From contig DATMKU010000440.1 of the NCBI GenBank assembly GCA_035570935.1, positions 1-38,771 on the forward strand: a stretch of DNA of 38,771 bases, read 5' to 3'. Each line of letters opens with the position of its first letter. The stretch's first letter is position 1. This DNA comes from AP-15 sp035570935. Lineage in GTDB: Bacteria; Pseudomonadota; Alphaproteobacteria; ATCC43930; CGMCC-115725. A program made the position numbers and the translations under genes. Positions 14,995 to 23,359 of the stretch are shown here, piece after piece. The notes beneath the pieces were generated by a model. That model was not told the origin of the DNA, ran no database searches, and saw nothing but the letters and a program-made list of their open reading frames with translations.

Positions 14995-17675
14995 CAAGCG
15001 GTTGCGTCCCGACACGCCCCCGACAGCGCCGCTTGCGCCGCCGCGAGCCGGGCGATCGGCACGCGATAGGGGGAGCAGGATACGTAGTCGAGCCCGACTT
15101 CCTGGCAAAAGCGGATCGACGCCGGGTCGCCACCATGCTCGCCGCAGATGCCGAGCTTCAAGCCGGGGCGGGCGGCGCGGCCGCGCTCGGCGGCGATGCG
15201 CACCAGCTCGCCGACCCCCTCGGCGTCGAGGGTCACGAACGGGTCGTGATCGATAATGCCGAGTCGCTGGTAGACGCCGAGAAAGCTCGCCGAATCGTCG
15301 CGCGACAGCCCGAACACGGTCTGGGTCAAATCGTTGGTGCCAAAGCTAAAGAATTCGGCGGTCCTGGCGATCTCGCCGGCGAGCAGTGCCGCGCGCGGCA
15401 ATTCGATCATCGTCCCGACGAGATACGGCACCTTGACGCCGGTGCGCTCCATCACCCCGTTGCCGACGCGGTCGATCATCGCCTTCAAGATGTCGAGCTC
15501 CTTTTTGATCGCGATCAGCGGCACCATAATTTCGGGCGCCACCTCCTCCCCGGTTTCTTTGATCACCGCGGCGGCGGCTTCGAAGATCGCCGTCGCCTGC
15601 ATCTCGTAGATTTCGGGATAGGTGATGCCGAGCCGGCAGCCGCGGTGCCCCAGCATCGGGTTCGCCTCGATCAGCGCGTGCGCGCGCTGCCGCACCTGCG
15701 CTACGTCACGGCCGGTAAGGCGCGCCATGTCCTCGAATTCAGCGTCGGTCTTGGGCAGAAATTCGTGGAACGGCGGGTCGAGCAAACGGATCGTCACCGG
15801 CAGCCCACGCATGATGCGAAAGATCTCGGCGAAATCCTCGCGCTGCATCGGCAGCAATTCGGCAAGCCCGGCGCGGCGCCCGCGTTCGTCGTCGGCCATG
15901 ATCACTCTGCGGATCGGCCCGATGCGGTCGGCGTCGAAAAACATGTGCTCGGTGCGCGACAGCCCGATGCCTTCGGCGCCGAAGCGGCGCGCGGTGCGGA
16001 CGTCGAGCGGGGTTTCGGCATTGGCGCGCACCTTCATGCTGCGGATCGCGTCCGCCCAGCCCATCAAAATCGCGAAATCGCCCGACAATTCGGGCTGGAC
16101 CGTCGCCACTTCGCCCAACATGACCTCGCCGGTCGAGCCGTCGAGGGTAATGACGTCGCCGACCGCGATCTGGGTGGCGCGCGCCGTCATCCGGCGCGCC
16201 GCGTAATCGATATGCAGGTCGCCTGCACCCGAGACGCAGGGACGCCCCATGCCGCGCGCGACGACCGCGGCGTGGCTGGTCATACCGCCGCGAGTCGTCA
16301 GGATGCCTCTTGCGGCGTGCATGCCGTGGATGTCTTCCGGGCTGGTTTCGACGCGCACCAGGATCACTGCTTCGCCGCGCGCCGCCAACGACTCGGCCTC
16401 CTCGGCCGAGAACACGACCTTGCCCGAGGCAGCCCCCGGCGAGGCCGGCAAGCCGCGGGTCAGGATCGTGGGCTTGGCCTTGGGATCGAGCGTCGGATGC
16501 AACAGCTGGTCGAGCGAGGCGGGCTCGATGCGCTGCACCGCCTCCTCGCGACCAATAACGCCCTCTTCGACCAACGACACCGCGATCTTCAGCGCCGCCG
16601 GCGCGGTGCGCTTGCCGGAACGCGTCTGCAGCATCCACAACTTGCCGCGTTGAACGGTGAATTCGATGTCCTGCATGTCGCGGTAATGATCTTCGAGCAC
16701 GCGCCTGACACGGCCGAGCTCATCGAGCACGCCCGGCATGACCTCTTGCATCGCCGGCAGGGTCGATTTGTTGGCTAATTTGCCGGCAATTGTCAGGTGC
16801 TGCGGAGTGCGGATGCCGGCGACGACATCCTCGCCCTGGGCATTGACCAAGTATTCGCCGTAAAACTCGTTGTCCCCGGTCGACGGGTTGCGGGTAAAGG
16901 CGACGCCGGTTGCGCAATCCTCGCCCATATTGCCGAACACCATCGCCTGGACGTTGACCGCAGTGCCCCAATCGGCCGGGATCTCGTGCAGGCGGCGATA
17001 TGTCACCGCGCGCGGGTTCATCCACGAGCCGAAAACCGCGCCGATGGCGCCCCACAGCTGATCGCGCGGCTCCTGCGGGAACGGATGGCCGGTCTCCTCG
17101 GCGACCACATCCTTGAACCCGTTGACGACGACCTTCCAGTCCTCGGACGACAGATCGGTGTCGAGCGTGTGCCCGGTGTCCAGCTTGTGGTTTTCGATCA
17201 GCTCTTCGAAATGATGATGCTCGATACCGAGCACGACCTGCCCGTACATCTGGATAAAGCGGCGATAGCTGTCATAAGCAAAGCGCGCGTCGCCGCTCTG
17301 CCGCGCCAGCCCTTCGACCGCACGGTCGTTGAGACCGAGGTTGAGGACGGTGTCCATCATGCCCGGCATCGACACCCGCGCGCCCGAGCGCACCGACACC
17401 AGGAGCGGATTTTCGGCGTCGCCAAAGCGCGCGCCGAGCGCGTGCTCGACTGCAACGAGGCCGTGGGCGACCTGATCCTCCAGATCGGGCGGGTAGGATT
17501 TGTCGCTTTCGTAGAACCGGGTGCAGACCTCGGTGGTAATCGTAAAGCCGGGCGGCACCGGCAATCCGAGATTGCACATCTCGGCGAGCCCCGCGCCCTT
17601 GCCGCCGAGCAGGTCGCGCATCTCGGCGCGGCCCTCGGCGCTGACACCGCCAAAAGTGTAGACCCATTTCGTCAT
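14994..17675 (-). CDS. ppdK: pyruvate, phosphate dikinase
   Basis: An 893-residue full-length PPDK, which interconverts pyruvate, ATP and phosphate with PEP, AMP and pyrophosphate. The N-terminal ATP-grasp domain contains DLLGGKGAGLAEM and a SVRSGARVSMPGMMDTVLNLG stretch. The phosphohistidine domain carries TRGGMTSHAAVVARGMG with the catalytic His at residue 468. The C-terminal PEP/pyruvate TIM barrel includes GIGLSRTEHMF, LVGTMIELPRAAL, FSFGTNDLTQ and the Cys-containing GICGEHGGDP. It starts 7 bp after the glyS stop and overlaps the proline-rich gene by TGATG. glyQ-glyS-ppdK is a common alphaproteobacterial order. Cytoplasmic. Confidence 0.98.
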   Translation of the reverse strand: MTKWVYTFGGVSAEGRAEMRDLLGGKGAGLAEMCNLGLPVPPGFTITTEVCTRFYESDKSYPPDLEDQVAHGLVAVEHALGARFGDAENPLLVSVRSGARVSMPGMMDTVLNLGLNDRAVEGLARQSGDARFAYDSYRRFIQMYGQVVLGIEHHHFEELIENHKLDTGHTLDTDLSSEDWKVVVNGFKDVVAEETGHPFPQEPRDQLWGAIGAVFGSWMNPRAVTYRRLHEIPADWGTAVNVQAMVFGNMGEDCATGVAFTRNPSTGDNEFYGEYLVNAQGEDVVAGIRTPQHLTIAGKLANKSTLPAMQEVMPGVLDELGRVRRVLEDHYRDMQDIEFTVQRGKLWMLQTRSGKRTAPAALKIAVSLVEEGVIGREEAVQRIEPASLDQLLHPTLDPKAKPTILTRGLPASPGAASGKVVFSAEEAESLAARGEAVILVRVETSPEDIHGMHAARGILTTRGGMTSHAAVVARGMGRPCVSGAGDLHIDYAARRMTARATQIAVGDVITLDGSTGEVMLGEVATVQPELSGDFAILMGWADAIRSMKVRANAETPLDVRTARRFGAEGIGLSRTEHMFFDADRIGPIRRVIMADDERGRRAGLAELLPMQREDFAEIFRIMRGLPVTIRLLDPPFHEFLPKTDAEFEDMARLTGRDVAQVRQRAHALIEANPMLGHRGCRLGITYPEIYEMQATAIFEAAAAVIKETGEEVAPEIMVPLIAIKKELDILKAMIDRVGNGVMERTGVKVPYLVGTMIELPRAALLAGEIARTAEFFSFGTNDLTQTVFGLSRDDSASFLGVYQRLGIIDHDPFVTLDAEGVGELVRIAAERGRAARPGLKLGICGEHGGDPASIRFCQEVGLDYVSCSPYRVPIARLAAAQAALSGACRDATA

Positions 17676-17682
17676 CCGCCGC

Positions 17683-19935
17683 TCACCCTTCGATCTGCGA
17701 GAAATCGGCGACCCGGTTCATCGTGTCGCGAATCCGCGCCAACAGGCGCAGCCGGTTCTCGCGCAGCTGTACGTCATCGGTGTTAACGGTGACTTTATCG
17801 AAAAAGTCGTCAACCGGCCGCCGCAAGCGGGATAACGCGCCCATGGCCTCCTCATATCGCTCCTCGTGGAGTAATTCGCTGACCAGGTTTCCAATTTCTT
17901 CGAGGCTGCCGGCAAGGGCCATCTCTTGGGGTTCGTTGAGGAGGGATTCGTCAACATCGATTCTGCGATAGCTCCCTTCTTTGCGGTCCTCGATGCGAAC
18001 AATATTCACGGCGCGACGATAAGCGATCAGCAGGCCGGTTCCATTCTCCGATCCGAGGAATGCTTCGAGAGCGCGAACACGGGCAAGCAGACGGACAAGA
18101 TCATCCTCATAGCCGCCTGTATATAAAATGGCGCCGGTCCCGAGCTGGGCAAAGGCCGCAGCGATCAGATCATGCCGCACTCCTTGGTCGCGAAGGTGAA
18201 CCTTGAGGCGGTCGGCAATAAAATTAAGCAGTTCGTCCCTGGCGATCTGGATCTCGCTCAAATCAGTGGCGTGAGGGATGCCCGGCCCGCTTCTGGCCCG
18301 AACAAATGTGTCTGCCAAGGGCAGACGCAGCTCGTTTTCCAATACAAGGCGAATTACGCCCTGCGCGGACCGGCGCAACGCGAACGGATCGCGCGAGCCG
18401 GTTGGCTTTTCGCCGATCGCGAAGAAAGCGACCAGGGTGTCGATCTTGTCGGCAAGGGCGGTGGCCACGCTTACCGTGGCATTCGGGCAGGGATCGTTCG
18501 GGCCGAGCGGTCGGTAATGCTCGGCGACGGCAGCGGCTAGGCGCACATCCTCACCGTCATGAAGCGCGTAATAGCCCCCCATGACGCCCTGCAATTCGGG
18601 AAACTCGCCAACCATGCCGGTCGACAGATCGGCTTTTGCGAGGTGCGCCGAGCGCCGCGCCAATCGGGCCAATTCTCGGTCGTCATTCCCGCGAAAGCGG
18701 GAATCCAGGGGCAACGGGTCCGAGCAGCCGCCCTGGATCCCCGCTTTCGCGGGGATGACGGTATTGGGCCGGGAGAGTTGCTCGGCGAGGAAAGCCGCGA
18801 GTTGCTCCATCCGCTCGGCCTTGTCGAAGACGCTGCCGAGCTTGGCGTGGTAGCCGCGGTCCTTCAGCGCATCGACGCGGTCTTCGAGGCGGATTTTGCG
18901 ATCCTGGTCCCAGAAAAAGCGGGCGTCGGCGAGGCGGGCGCGCAATACGCGCTCGTTGCCGGCGACAATCGCCGCACCGCCGTCCTCAGCGAGGTTGTTG
19001 GCGACGAACAGAAAATGCGGCGCAGGGCTGCCATCTTGGTAAATAGAAGAGAAATATTTCTGATGGGTGCGCATCGCGGTCTGCAGCACCTCGGGCGGCA
19101 AGCTCATGAAATCGGCGTCGATCACTCCCGCCAACACGACCGGGAACTCGGCCAAACCCGTTACCTCGTCGAGCAACCCTGGATCGGGCTTGACGGCGGC
19201 GCCTAACTCGACCGCGCGGCGGTCGAGATCGGCGCGGATCAGCTCGCGGCGCTGGTCCTGGTCGAGGATGACGTAAGCGTGTTGCAATTTTTCAAAGTAT
19301 TCGGCGGCGCGGTCGGCGCAAAACTCGCCGGGTGACAGAAAACGGTGGCCGCGGGTGGTGCGGCCGACCGGGACGTCATCGATCTCCAACGGCACGGTTT
19401 CGCCGTCGAAAAGGCAGATGATTGAGGTCAACGGCCGAACCCAGCGCAACCTCGTACCCGGCCAGCGCATCGATTTCGGCCAGGGCAGTTCGGTAATCGC
19501 CGCCTTGACCAGCTCCGACAATACCGCGGCCGAGGGCCGGCCCGAATGCCGGATGATCGCGAAATAGAATTCGCCGCGGCCAGTGTCGCGGATCTCGCAT
19601 TCACTGATCGAGCTGAGCCCCGCCGCGCGCACAAAGCCGTCGATCGCCGGCTGCGGTGCGCCGAGGCGCGGCCCGCGCCGCTCCTCGGTGCGGTCGGGCT
19701 GGGTTGCCGGTATGCCTTCGGCGATGACGACGAGCCGGCGCGGCGTCACATAGCCGCGCAGAGCGGCTACCGGGATCTCCGCCGCGGCGAGCTTGTCGCG
19801 CAACAACCCGGTCAAATCATCGATCGCGCGGCGCTGCATCCGCGCCGGGATTTCCTCCGACAGCAGCTCCAGCAGCAACTCGCCGCGGTTCGGTTTTTCG
19901 ACCCGCTCGGAAGTAATTTCATCGACCGAAGTCAC
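17683..19935 (-). CDS. glyS: glycine--tRNA ligase beta subunit with in-frame repeat-derived insertion
   Basis: A 750-residue beta subunit of the alpha2beta2 glycyl-tRNA synthetase. The N-terminus has ELLLELLSEEIPARMQRRA. Later come TTRGHRFLSPG and the HD-like core segment AKADLSTGMVGEFPELQGVMGGYYALHDGE. The C-terminal anticodon-binding region ends with FFDKVTVNTDD. Between FLAEQLSRP and ARRSAHLAKADL lies a foreign peptide (NTVIPAKAGIQ, then LDSRFRGNDD) encoded by the palindromic repeat at 18681-18760; the reading frame is kept. The start is a GTG with a weak ribosome site. The beta subunit may really begin nearer the conserved ELLLELLSEE block, but no ATG is close. It pairs with GlyQ, 160 bp upstream. 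Confidence 0.95.
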   Translation of the reverse strand: MTSVDEITSERVEKPNRGELLLELLSEEIPARMQRRAIDDLTGLLRDKLAAAEIPVAALRGYVTPRRLVVIAEGIPATQPDRTEERRGPRLGAPQPAIDGFVRAAGLSSISECEIRDTGRGEFYFAIIRHSGRPSAAVLSELVKAAITELPWPKSMRWPGTRLRWVRPLTSIICLFDGETVPLEIDDVPVGRTTRGHRFLSPGEFCADRAAEYFEKLQHAYVILDQDQRRELIRADLDRRAVELGAAVKPDPGLLDEVTGLAEFPVVLAGVIDADFMSLPPEVLQTAMRTHQKYFSSIYQDGSPAPHFLFVANNLAEDGGAAIVAGNERVLRARLADARFFWDQDRKIRLEDRVDALKDRGYHAKLGSVFDKAERMEQLAAFLAEQLSRPNTVIPAKAGIQGGCSDPLPLDSRFRGNDDRELARLARRSAHLAKADLSTGMVGEFPELQGVMGGYYALHDGEDVRLAAAVAEHYRPLGPNDPCPNATVSVATALADKIDTLVAFFAIGEKPTGSRDPFALRRSAQGVIRLVLENELRLPLADTFVRARSGPGIPHATDLSEIQIARDELLNFIADRLKVHLRDQGVRHDLIAAAFAQLGTGAILYTGGYEDDLVRLLARVRALEAFLGSENGTGLLIAYRRAVNIVRIEDRKEGSYRRIDVDESLLNEPQEMALAGSLEEIGNLVSELLHEERYEEAMGALSRLRRPVDDFFDKVTVNTDDVQLRENRLRLLARIRDTMNRVADFSQIEG
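18681..18760. repeat. 80-bp palindromic repeat inserted in glyS
   Basis: Two 30-bp arms (18681-18710 and 18731-18760) are inverted copies of each other with two mismatches, around a 20-bp spacer. Each arm has its own inner palindrome of the CCCGCGAAAGCGGG type. The element reads as VIPAKAGIQ and DSRFRGNDD in the glyS frame, a peptide pair familiar from a widespread intergenic palindromic repeat of proteobacteria. It carries no gene and interrupts no frame. Confidence 0.9.
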
Positions 19936-19973
19936 AACAAGGCCCGCGCGACAAACGATATCACGAAGACCTT

Positions 19974-20034
19974 CGATCCCGGCAAAGGCCGGGACCCATT
20001 GCCGCGATGGGTACCGGCCTCCGCCGGTATGACG
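19974..20034. repeat. degenerate palindromic repeat between glyQ and glyS
   Basis: An imperfect inverted repeat. The left arm is around 19974-19999 (CGATCCCGGCAAAGGCCGGG, then ACCCAT). The right arm at 20007-20034 begins ATGGGTACCGGC. It has the same layout and core motif as the glyS element but many differences. It occupies most of the 160-bp gap upstream of the GTG start of glyS and may form a hairpin in the transcript. Confidence 0.7.
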
Positions 20035-20095
20035 CTGCTAATGGCGTGGCGACTATCTGATACCTGAGCGCCCGACGGGGGGAGAAGCTGGTTCA

Positions 20096-20953
20096 TCAAT
20101 TGCCGCCCGCGAGCCAGGCCTCGCAGCAGCCTTTGGCGAGGGCGCGCACGCGCAGGATATGTGCGGCGCGTTCGGTGACGCTAAGGGCACCGCGCGCGTC
20201 TAGCAGGTTGAACAGATGGCTCGCTTTCAGGCACTGGTCATACGCCGGCAACGCAAGACCGCGTTCGAGCACGGCGGTGCATTCGCGCTCGGCGTCGGCG
20301 AAATGGCGCGTCAACATGGCGGTGTCGGCAAGCTCGAAATTGTAGGCCGAAAATTCACCTTCGGAGCGCATGAACACGTCGCCGTAAGTCATGCGCGCCG
20401 GGCCCGTTGCGCCGTTGTAGTCGAGATCGAAAATGCTCTCGACCCCCTGGACATACATCGCCAAGCGTTCGAGCCCATAGGTCAGCTCGGTCGAGACCGG
20501 GTCGCATTCAAAGCCGCCGACCTGCTGAAAATAGGTGAACTGGCTGACCTCCATCCCGTCGAGCCACACCTCCCAGCCGAGCCCCCAGGCACCCAAGGTC
20601 GGGCTTTCCCAATCATCCTCGACAAAGCGGATGTCGTGATGGCGGGCGTCGATGCCGAGGGCGGTAAGGCTCGCCAGATACAAATCCTGGCTGTCGGCCG
20701 GCGCCGGCTTCAGGATCACCTGCAATTGGTAATATTGCTGCAGCCGATTGGGGTTTTCGCCATAGCGACCGTCGGCCGGCCGGCGCGACGGCTGGACATA
20801 GGCCGCGCGCCACGGCCGCGGCCCGAGCGCGCGCAATGCCGTCGCCGGGTGAAAGGTCCCGGCGCCGACCTCGACATCGTAAGGCTGCAGGATCACGCAG
20901 CCCTGCCGCGCCCAGAAATTCTGCAGATCGGCCACCAGCGACTGAAAGCTCAC
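20096..20953 (-). CDS. glyQ: glycine--tRNA ligase alpha subunit
   Basis: A 285-residue catalytic alpha subunit. It starts SFQSLVADLQNFWARQGCVI. The class II core is visible as DVEVGAGTFHPATALRALGP, YVQPSRRPADGRYGENPNRLQ, DDWESPTLGAWGLGWEVWLDGMEV, FTYFQQVGGFECDPVSTELTYGLERLAMY and the C-terminal KASHLFNLLDARGALSVTERA. The start is GTG at 20953 with GAGG nine bases upstream; the longer frame to 21145 lacks family similarity. It lies 40 bp after the PP0621-like gene and is followed by glyS after a repeat-bearing gap. Cytoplasmic. Confidence 0.97.
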   Translation of the reverse strand: MSFQSLVADLQNFWARQGCVILQPYDVEVGAGTFHPATALRALGPRPWRAAYVQPSRRPADGRYGENPNRLQQYYQLQVILKPAPADSQDLYLASLTALGIDARHHDIRFVEDDWESPTLGAWGLGWEVWLDGMEVSQFTYFQQVGGFECDPVSTELTYGLERLAMYVQGVESIFDLDYNGATGPARMTYGDVFMRSEGEFSAYNFELADTAMLTRHFADAERECTAVLERGLALPAYDQCLKASHLFNLLDARGALSVTERAAHILRVRALAKGCCEAWLAGGN

Positions 20954-20993
20954 ATTTAGTCCTCGACTTGGTCGGTCCTCGAAATTGAACGGC

Positions 20994-21218
20994 TCAACGC
21001 GGCTGCGGGCAATCGGGCCGGGCGCAAGCCGGCGCATGTGCCGCGACATAGGAGCCGCACACGCCGCACGCGACCAGATCCTCGGCCGGGAGCGCGCGGC
21101 GCGGCTGCGGAGCGCGCCGCCGGGGCAATTCGCGCGCCGGGCCATTCAGCCAGCGATAGCCGATCCAGATCGCGCCGAACACCAGGATCAAAAAGACGAG
21201 CTTGGGAAATTCGAACAT
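20994..21218 (-). CDS. PP0621-type small membrane protein with C-terminal zinc-ribbon-like motif
   Basis: A 74-residue protein with an N-terminal membrane helix (FPKLVFLILVFGAIWIGYRWL), a basic Arg/Pro-rich linker, and a C-terminal Cys-rich tail with CGVCGSYV followed by ACARPDC. This is the layout of the small PP0621-family proteins. Four cysteines could bind zinc. The tail probably faces the cytoplasm. It is conserved next to glyQ in related alphaproteobacteria as far as I recall. Function unknown. Encoded 40 bp upstream of glyQ. Confidence 0.75.
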   Translation of the reverse strand: MFEFPKLVFLILVFGAIWIGYRWLNGPARELPRRRAPQPRRALPAEDLVACGVCGSYVAAHAPACARPDCPQPR

Positions 21219-21291
21219 CGCCGAGGTTTACCGGCCTCCCCGGAACCGGGTCAAGAAATGCCGCTTTGCCGCGCGCGCAGCAACGTCATTT

Positions 21292-21333
21292 CCTCTTCCC
21301 CGTGCTCGCGGGGAGAATGTCGGGGTGATGGGC
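21292..21333. repeat. degenerate intergenic hairpin repeat (CTTCCCC...GGGGAGAATGTCGGGGTGATGGG type)
   Basis: In the 136-bp gap between the S49 peptidase and the PP0621-like gene, CTTCCCCG and CGGGGAGA form a hairpin, followed by a TGTCGGGGTGATGGGC tail. This is a decayed form of a repeat common between genes in Rhizobiales. It may act as a transcript-end or processing structure within the operon. Identification is from memory of the consensus. Confidence 0.5.
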
Positions 21334-21354
21334 ATACCCGGCATTTTGGTCCGC

Positions 21355-22197
21355 TCACAACCCGAACCGGCCCCACAACGCGCGCGCTTCCAACCAATCG
21401 GTGAGGTCGGCGACGAGGTCGGCGGGCTCATGGGTCCCAAATGGCAGCCGGCTCCAGACCGGCCGGCGCCGCTCCGCCGCGATCGCCCGCAGCCGGACGT
21501 TCTCGCCATAGCGGGCGCGCATCACCGCGCGCAATTCGCCGATGCCGTCGATCAGCCCGCGCTCAGCCGCCATGTGTCCGGTCAGTACATCGCCATTGAA
21601 CAGACTTTCGTCAGCGGCGTCGATCTTGCCGATGCGGCGCTTGCGGACATGGTCTTTGAACGCCCGGTGAATGTCCTGCTGCAGCGCGGTGAGCCGTTCT
21701 ACATCTTCCGGGTTTACCGGCAGAAACGGGTCGAGCAGCGATTTGTGCGTGCCGGCAGTATAAAGCCGCCGCTCGATGCCGAACCGCTTGATCAGTTCTT
21801 GCAGGCCGAAGCCGCCGCTGATTACGCCGATCGACCCGACGAGCGATGTCTCTTCGCCAAAAATCTCGTCGCCGGCGAGTGCCAGCCAATAGCCACCCGA
21901 GGCCGCGACATCCTCGGCAAAGGCGAAAACCGGTATGCCTTTTTCCTCGGCTTGTTGGCGGATGCGGCGATAGAGCAATGCCGACTGCACCGGGGCACCA
22001 CCCGGCGAATTGACGACGATCGCCACCGCCACCAGGCCGGGAATGCGAAACGCCCGCTCGATCGCCGCGGCATGGGTCGCCAGCGAGATCGCGTTGCGCC
22101 GCGCCCGCGGCATGATCACACCCTCAAAGCGCAGCACCGACACGACCGGCCCGCGCCGCCACAGCCGCTCGACATCGAGATAATCGCGAATATTCAT
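21355..22197 (-). CDS. S49 family peptidase (SppA/SohB-like)
   Basis: A 280-residue signal-peptide-peptidase-like serine protease of the short SohB/SppA36 type. Conserved strands are VVSVLRFEGVI and AIVVNSPGGAPVQSALLYRRIR. The catalytic Ser lies in EDVAASGGYWLALAGDEIF. The Lys of the Ser-Lys dyad is likely in the VGSIGVISGGFGLQELIKRFGIE segment. No N-terminal membrane anchor is visible, so it may work in the cytoplasm or at the membrane surface. The ATG at 22197 (MNIRDYLDVERLW) is preferred over the ORF limit at 22245, which adds unconserved residues. It lies 58 bp after the methyltransferase gene in the same direction. Confidence 0.92.
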   Translation of the reverse strand: MNIRDYLDVERLWRRGPVVSVLRFEGVIMPRARRNAISLATHAAAIERAFRIPGLVAVAIVVNSPGGAPVQSALLYRRIRQQAEEKGIPVFAFAEDVAASGGYWLALAGDEIFGEETSLVGSIGVISGGFGLQELIKRFGIERRLYTAGTHKSLLDPFLPVNPEDVERLTALQQDIHRAFKDHVRKRRIGKIDAADESLFNGDVLTGHMAAERGLIDGIGELRAVMRARYGENVRLRAIAAERRRPVWSRLPFGTHEPADLVADLTDWLEARALWGRFGL

Positions 22198-22255
22198 TCG
22201 TCCCAGATGGGGAGCCCGACCCTCCGAGACTACTAGATCGAACAATCTTGCTCGA

Positions 22256-23017
22256 TCAGAGATCGAGCCCCCTGCCCTCGCGCAACACGCCCTCGGCGCG
22301 ATCGGTCAGCCGGCCGTCGGGCCGATGCAATACCAGCCCGGGGGCAAGCCGCGCCGGAGCTGCGACCTGTTTGCGCGCGCGCACCAGAATGCGGCTGGCC
22401 GGCCGGTCCTCGCCCGCCCACAGCGGAAACACCACGACTTCGCCGGCGCGCCCTGCGATTTCCCCCAACAGCGCGTCGATGCGGTCGGCGCGGTGAACAA
22501 AGGTCACACTGCCCTTGGGCCGCACCATCGCCAGCGCAAACCGCACCCAGGCGGCAAGGTCGGCGTCGCTTTCGACCGTGGCATCGGCCCTGCCCGGCGT
22601 CATGGCCGGCGACGCGCGGCCGCGCTCGTTATAGGGCGGGTTCGCCATGACATGGTCGAAGGCGCCGGGCGACAGTCGCGGCGGCGGGCGCAGCAGATCG
22701 CCGATCATGACCGACACCCGCGCTTCCATCGCGTTCAGGATCGCGTTGTCGCCGGCGAGCCGGACGAGGTCGCGCTGCATTTCAAGGCCGACGACGCGGC
22801 TGTGCGGCACCCGCGCCGCCAGGCACAGCATCGCAGCACCGGCGCCGCAGCCGACATCGAGCACAAGCTGATGCGGCTCGGCCGGCACCGCGGCGGCGAG
22901 GAACACCGGATCGATCGCGACGCGATAGCCTTCGGCCGGTTGACGCAGGCGGACGCGTCCGCCGAGCAGCCGATCCTCGCTAAAGGCCGGGTCGGCAGGG
23001 CCCGGCGCGCCGCTCAC
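22256..23017 (-). CDS. tRNA1(Val) (adenine-N6)-methyltransferase-like SAM enzyme
   Basis: A 253-residue class I SAM-dependent methyltransferase of the TrmN6/YfiC group (COG4123). The order is substrate-side loop (RLRQPAEGYRVAIDPVFLAAAV), SAM motif I (VLDVGCGAGAAMLCLAARV), the acidic strand VVGLEMQRDL, a GD motif (VMIGDLLRP) and the N6-adenine catalytic NPPY in FDHVMANPPYNERG. The expected target is A37 of tRNA1(Val); that is a family inference. It starts by ATGA overlap with the DUF2007 gene. Cytoplasmic. Confidence 0.9.
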   Translation of the reverse strand: MSGAPGPADPAFSEDRLLGGRVRLRQPAEGYRVAIDPVFLAAAVPAEPHQLVLDVGCGAGAAMLCLAARVPHSRVVGLEMQRDLVRLAGDNAILNAMEARVSVMIGDLLRPPPRLSPGAFDHVMANPPYNERGRASPAMTPGRADATVESDADLAAWVRFALAMVRPKGSVTFVHRADRIDALLGEIAGRAGEVVVFPLWAGEDRPASRILVRARKQVAAPARLAPGLVLHRPDGRLTDRAEGVLREGRGLDL

Positions 23018-23226
23018 CGGGCTTCCTCGCCGGCTTGGACGAGCAATGCACGGGCGCGCGCGAGATCGCCATCCGCCACCATCAAGCGCCGCGGGATCGC
23101 GCCGATATTGCCTTCGACGAGACTGGTGTGATGGTCCAGCACCAGGGTGTCGATCCCGGAATCGCTCAACAGCGCCTGCAACCAGGAGAGGCGGACGGGG
23201 TTATTGGTTCGCAGCAATTCCTTCAT
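23014..23226 (-). CDS. DUF2007 domain protein
   Basis: A 70-residue protein starting MKELLRTNNPVRLSWLQALL and ending with VADGDLARARALL. It matches the DUF2007 'putative signal-transducing' family (PF09413), with the typical 'tndpveAellkslLeaaGI' opening and 'V...d...A..iL' close. The start at 23226 is favoured over 23286 by the family pattern. Its stop overlaps the TrmN6-like start (ATGA), and it is divergent from ispB across 133 bp. Probably a ferredoxin-like fold; role unknown. Confidence 0.85.
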   Translation of the reverse strand: MKELLRTNNPVRLSWLQALLSDSGIDTLVLDHHTSLVEGNIGAIPRRLMVADGDLARARALLVQAGEEAR

Positions 23227-23359
23227 CGCGTCCGTCTTTGCGAAGACCTCGCACCGAGGCGAGCGGGGCAGCCCTTGACCCGCCACGCCGGCATTCTATG
23301 CTCGTCCGTGTCGCAACGCGTCAAGCCGGTCGGGCGGTCGAGCGAATTGCGACGCTGAC

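Noticed and set aside
15033..16778. Long plus-strand ORF (581 codons) opposite ppdK
   Set aside because: It is the antisense frame of a gene with clear PPDK motifs; its translation is Arg/His/Gly-rich with no domain.
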